From positions 1 through 16,481 of the forward strand of contig JANNFX010000228.1 of NCBI GenBank assembly GCA_031380225.1: a stretch of 16,481 bases of DNA, read 5' to 3'. The notes under the pieces are model-generated. The model was not told the DNA's origin. It did not search any database and saw only the letters and a list, made by a program, of their open reading frames with translations. Shown piece after piece: positions 15,405 through 16,481 of the stretch. The translations under genes were made by a program, and so were the position numbers. The stretch is from JANNFX01 sp031380225 (lineage in GTDB: Bacteria; Pseudomonadota; Alphaproteobacteria; Rhizobiales; Hyphomicrobiaceae). Each line of letters starts with the position of its first letter. Positions within the stretch are counted from its first letter, which is position 1.

Positions 15405-16241
15405 ATGCAAAAAACGCGACCTGCCGGTAAACGCCCCTATTTCAAGGCTGCCCATAAATCAGGACCGCCAGCCAAACGGCCCGAGCGTGGCCCTTTGGCG
15501 CGCGAGGAAGACGGCCTGATCCGCATCTACGGCGCGCATCCGGTTGAAGCGGCGCTCGCCAATCCGGGCCGGACATTGGTGCGGCTGCTGGCAACCGAAA
15601 ATGCCGCTCGCCGCCTCGAAGATTTGATTGCACGCCGACAAGTGCCGGTCGATCCAGCGACGCCACGCGATCTCGATAACATTCTAGGAAGTGATTCGGT
15701 TCATCAGGGTGTTTTGCTCGAGTGCGAGCCACTCGATGAACCCGACTTGGCCACGTTGGCTGAATTGGCAGCAGATGGCGGCCCGTTGGTCATCCTCGAC
15801 CATGTGACCGATCCTCACAACGCTGGCGCAATAATGCGATCCGCAGCCGCTTTCGGCGCTTCGGGCATGGTGATGACCCGCCGCCATAGCCCGCCGCTCA
15901 ATGGCACGCTGGCAAAGTCCGCGTCGGGTGCTTTGGAAGTCATCCCAGTGGCGCTGGTGCAAAATCTGGCGAAAGCCATGGAGGATTTGAAAGCGTCGGG
16001 CGTGACGTTGATCGGTCTCGATGGCACCGCGCATATGGCGCTTGAGGCCGAACTGTTCAAAGGACCGGTCGCGTTGGTCATGGGTGCCGAAGGCAAAGGG
16101 CTGCGGCAACTCACTGCCGAGACATGCTCGCGCTTGGTCAAGGTGTCGACTGCCGATTCGCTTGCCAGCTTGAACGTCTCAAATGCGGCGGCCATTGCGC
16201 TCCACACTGCATATATAAAGCGAAACGGCAGGACGGGCTGA
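15405..16241 (+). CDS. rlmB: 23S rRNA (guanosine-2'-O)-methyltransferase RlmB-like (SpoU/TrmH family)
   Basis: S-adenosylmethionine-dependent SPOUT enzyme. RlmB 2'-O-methylates a guanosine in the 23S rRNA peptidyl-transferase region. The protein has 278 residues. A basic N-terminal tail (1-36) leads into the substrate-binding domain (38-110, with IYGAHPVEAAL at 41-51). The SpoU catalytic domain (126-272) has motif 1 DPHNAGAIMRSA (N139, R145), motif 2 MGAEGKGL (E229) and motif 3 SLNVSNAAAIAL (S256/N258). The trefoil-knot signature is complete. The exact target within the TrmH/SpoU family cannot be proved from sequence, and RlmB is the best fit by length and N-terminal domain. The ATG at 15405 has only a weak GGA upstream. 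The last codons form one arm of a long hairpin shared with the opposing petC end. Confidence 0.9.
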   Translation: MQKTRPAGKRPYFKAAHKSGPPAKRPERGPLAREEDGLIRIYGAHPVEAALANPGRTLVRLLATENAARRLEDLIARRQVPVDPATPRDLDNILGSDSVHQGVLLECEPLDEPDLATLAELAADGGPLVILDHVTDPHNAGAIMRSAAAFGASGMVMTRRHSPPLNGTLAKSASGALEVIPVALVQNLAKAMEDLKASGVTLIGLDGTAHMALEAELFKGPVALVMGAEGKGLRQLTAETCSRLVKVSTADSLASLNVSNAAAIALHTAYIKRNGRTG

Positions 16242-16260
16242 AGCCATCCTGCCGTTTCGC
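16220..16260. terminator. Long hairpin at the rlmB/petC convergent junction
   Basis: Perfect 14-bp arms GCGAAACGGCAGGA (16220-16233) and TCCTGCCGTTTCGC (16247-16260) enclose a 13-nt loop. The loop itself contains GGCT/AGCC (16236-16239 and 16242-16245). The left arm and part of the loop encode the last residues and stop of rlmB. It lies 19 bp beyond the petC stop on the other strand. There is no proper T tract on either side, so it is likely a bidirectional transcription barrier or 3'-end stabiliser rather than a classical intrinsic terminator. Confidence 0.6.
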
Positions 16261-16279
16261 ATTCCGAGAAACTGGAATA

Positions 16280-16481
16280 TCAGTGCGGGACCGTCGACCA
16301 AACACGCTTCTTGGCGAAGTATAAAAGCCCGGTCGTGAACAGCAGATACCAGATCACGTTCCAACCTAGCGCCTTGCGCTGATTGAGTGTTGGATCAGCG
16401 GCCCAAGCCAGGAATGCGGCCACGTCGCGGGTGTATTGGTCCTGCGTTTCCGGCGCCACCGGCTTGCCGTCCTTGTCCTTG
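16280..16481 (-). CDS. petC: Cytochrome c1, C-terminal part (5' end outside window)
   Basis: The last 66 residues of cytochrome c1, the haem c subunit of the ubiquinol-cytochrome c reductase (bc1 complex), run in from the right edge and stop at TGA 16280-16282. The visible part has YTRDVAAFLAWAADPTLNQR, the conserved helix before the anchor. It continues with a C-terminal membrane helix (NVIWYLLFTTGLLYFA) and the basic tail KKRVW, which matches the typical end of the family. The haem CxxCH motif lies off-window. If the usual fbcFBC order holds, petA and petB lie further right. Confidence 0.92.
   Translation of the reverse strand, partial: KDKDGKPVAPETQDQYTRDVAAFLAWAADPTLNQRKALGWNVIWYLLFTTGLLYFAKKRVWSTVPH

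Overview
The window looks like a chromosomal stretch of an alphaproteobacterium, probably from the Hyphomicrobiales. This is inferred from the protein families present, moderately high GC, the tRNA-Tyr/rlmB pairing and the cytochrome c1 tail. No taxonomic search could be run.

Positions 1-8309 are all transcribed from the minus strand. In transcription order they hold an FAD-linked D-lactate/glycolate-type dehydrogenase, then three genes that together form the core of a bacterial alginate (polymannuronate-type) polymerase. These are an Alg44-like PilZ/HlyD co-polymerase, an Alg8-like family 2 glycosyltransferase, and an AlgD-like GDP-mannose 6-dehydrogenase. Next comes a very hydrophilic protein with an alanine/lysine/glutamate coiled coil and RTX calcium-binding repeats, which runs off the left edge. 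AlgD would supply GDP-mannuronate and Alg8 would polymerise it. Alg44 would gate the polymerase through c-di-GMP and span the periplasm. The RTX protein is a plausible secreted, polymer-associated matrix or adhesin protein. No algK, algE, algG, algX, algL, algIJF or algA is present in the window.

Positions 8544-11889 (plus strand) hold two adjacent secreted paralogues built from three and five copies of the same ~105-residue beta-rich domain. The domain vaguely resembles the DUF2541 type. I recognise no function, and this pair is the best candidate for something undescribed. A strong terminator separates the two genes.

Positions 11890-12162 form a convergent junction. It contains a 117-bp palindromic intergenic repeat and a plus-strand intrinsic terminator that lies inside the 3' end of the opposing gene. 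Positions 12086-14251 (minus) encode a CHASE2 class III nucleotide cyclase, divergent from a periplasmic TPR protein at 14335-15105.

The right end is housekeeping: tRNA-Tyr(GTA) on the minus strand with a clear sigma-70 promoter, an RlmB-type 23S rRNA methyltransferase on the plus strand, and the 3' end of cytochrome c1 (petC) on the minus strand. The last two converge on a long perfect hairpin. No gap longer than 300 bases lacks a gene. I saw no insertion sequence, prophage or CRISPR array.
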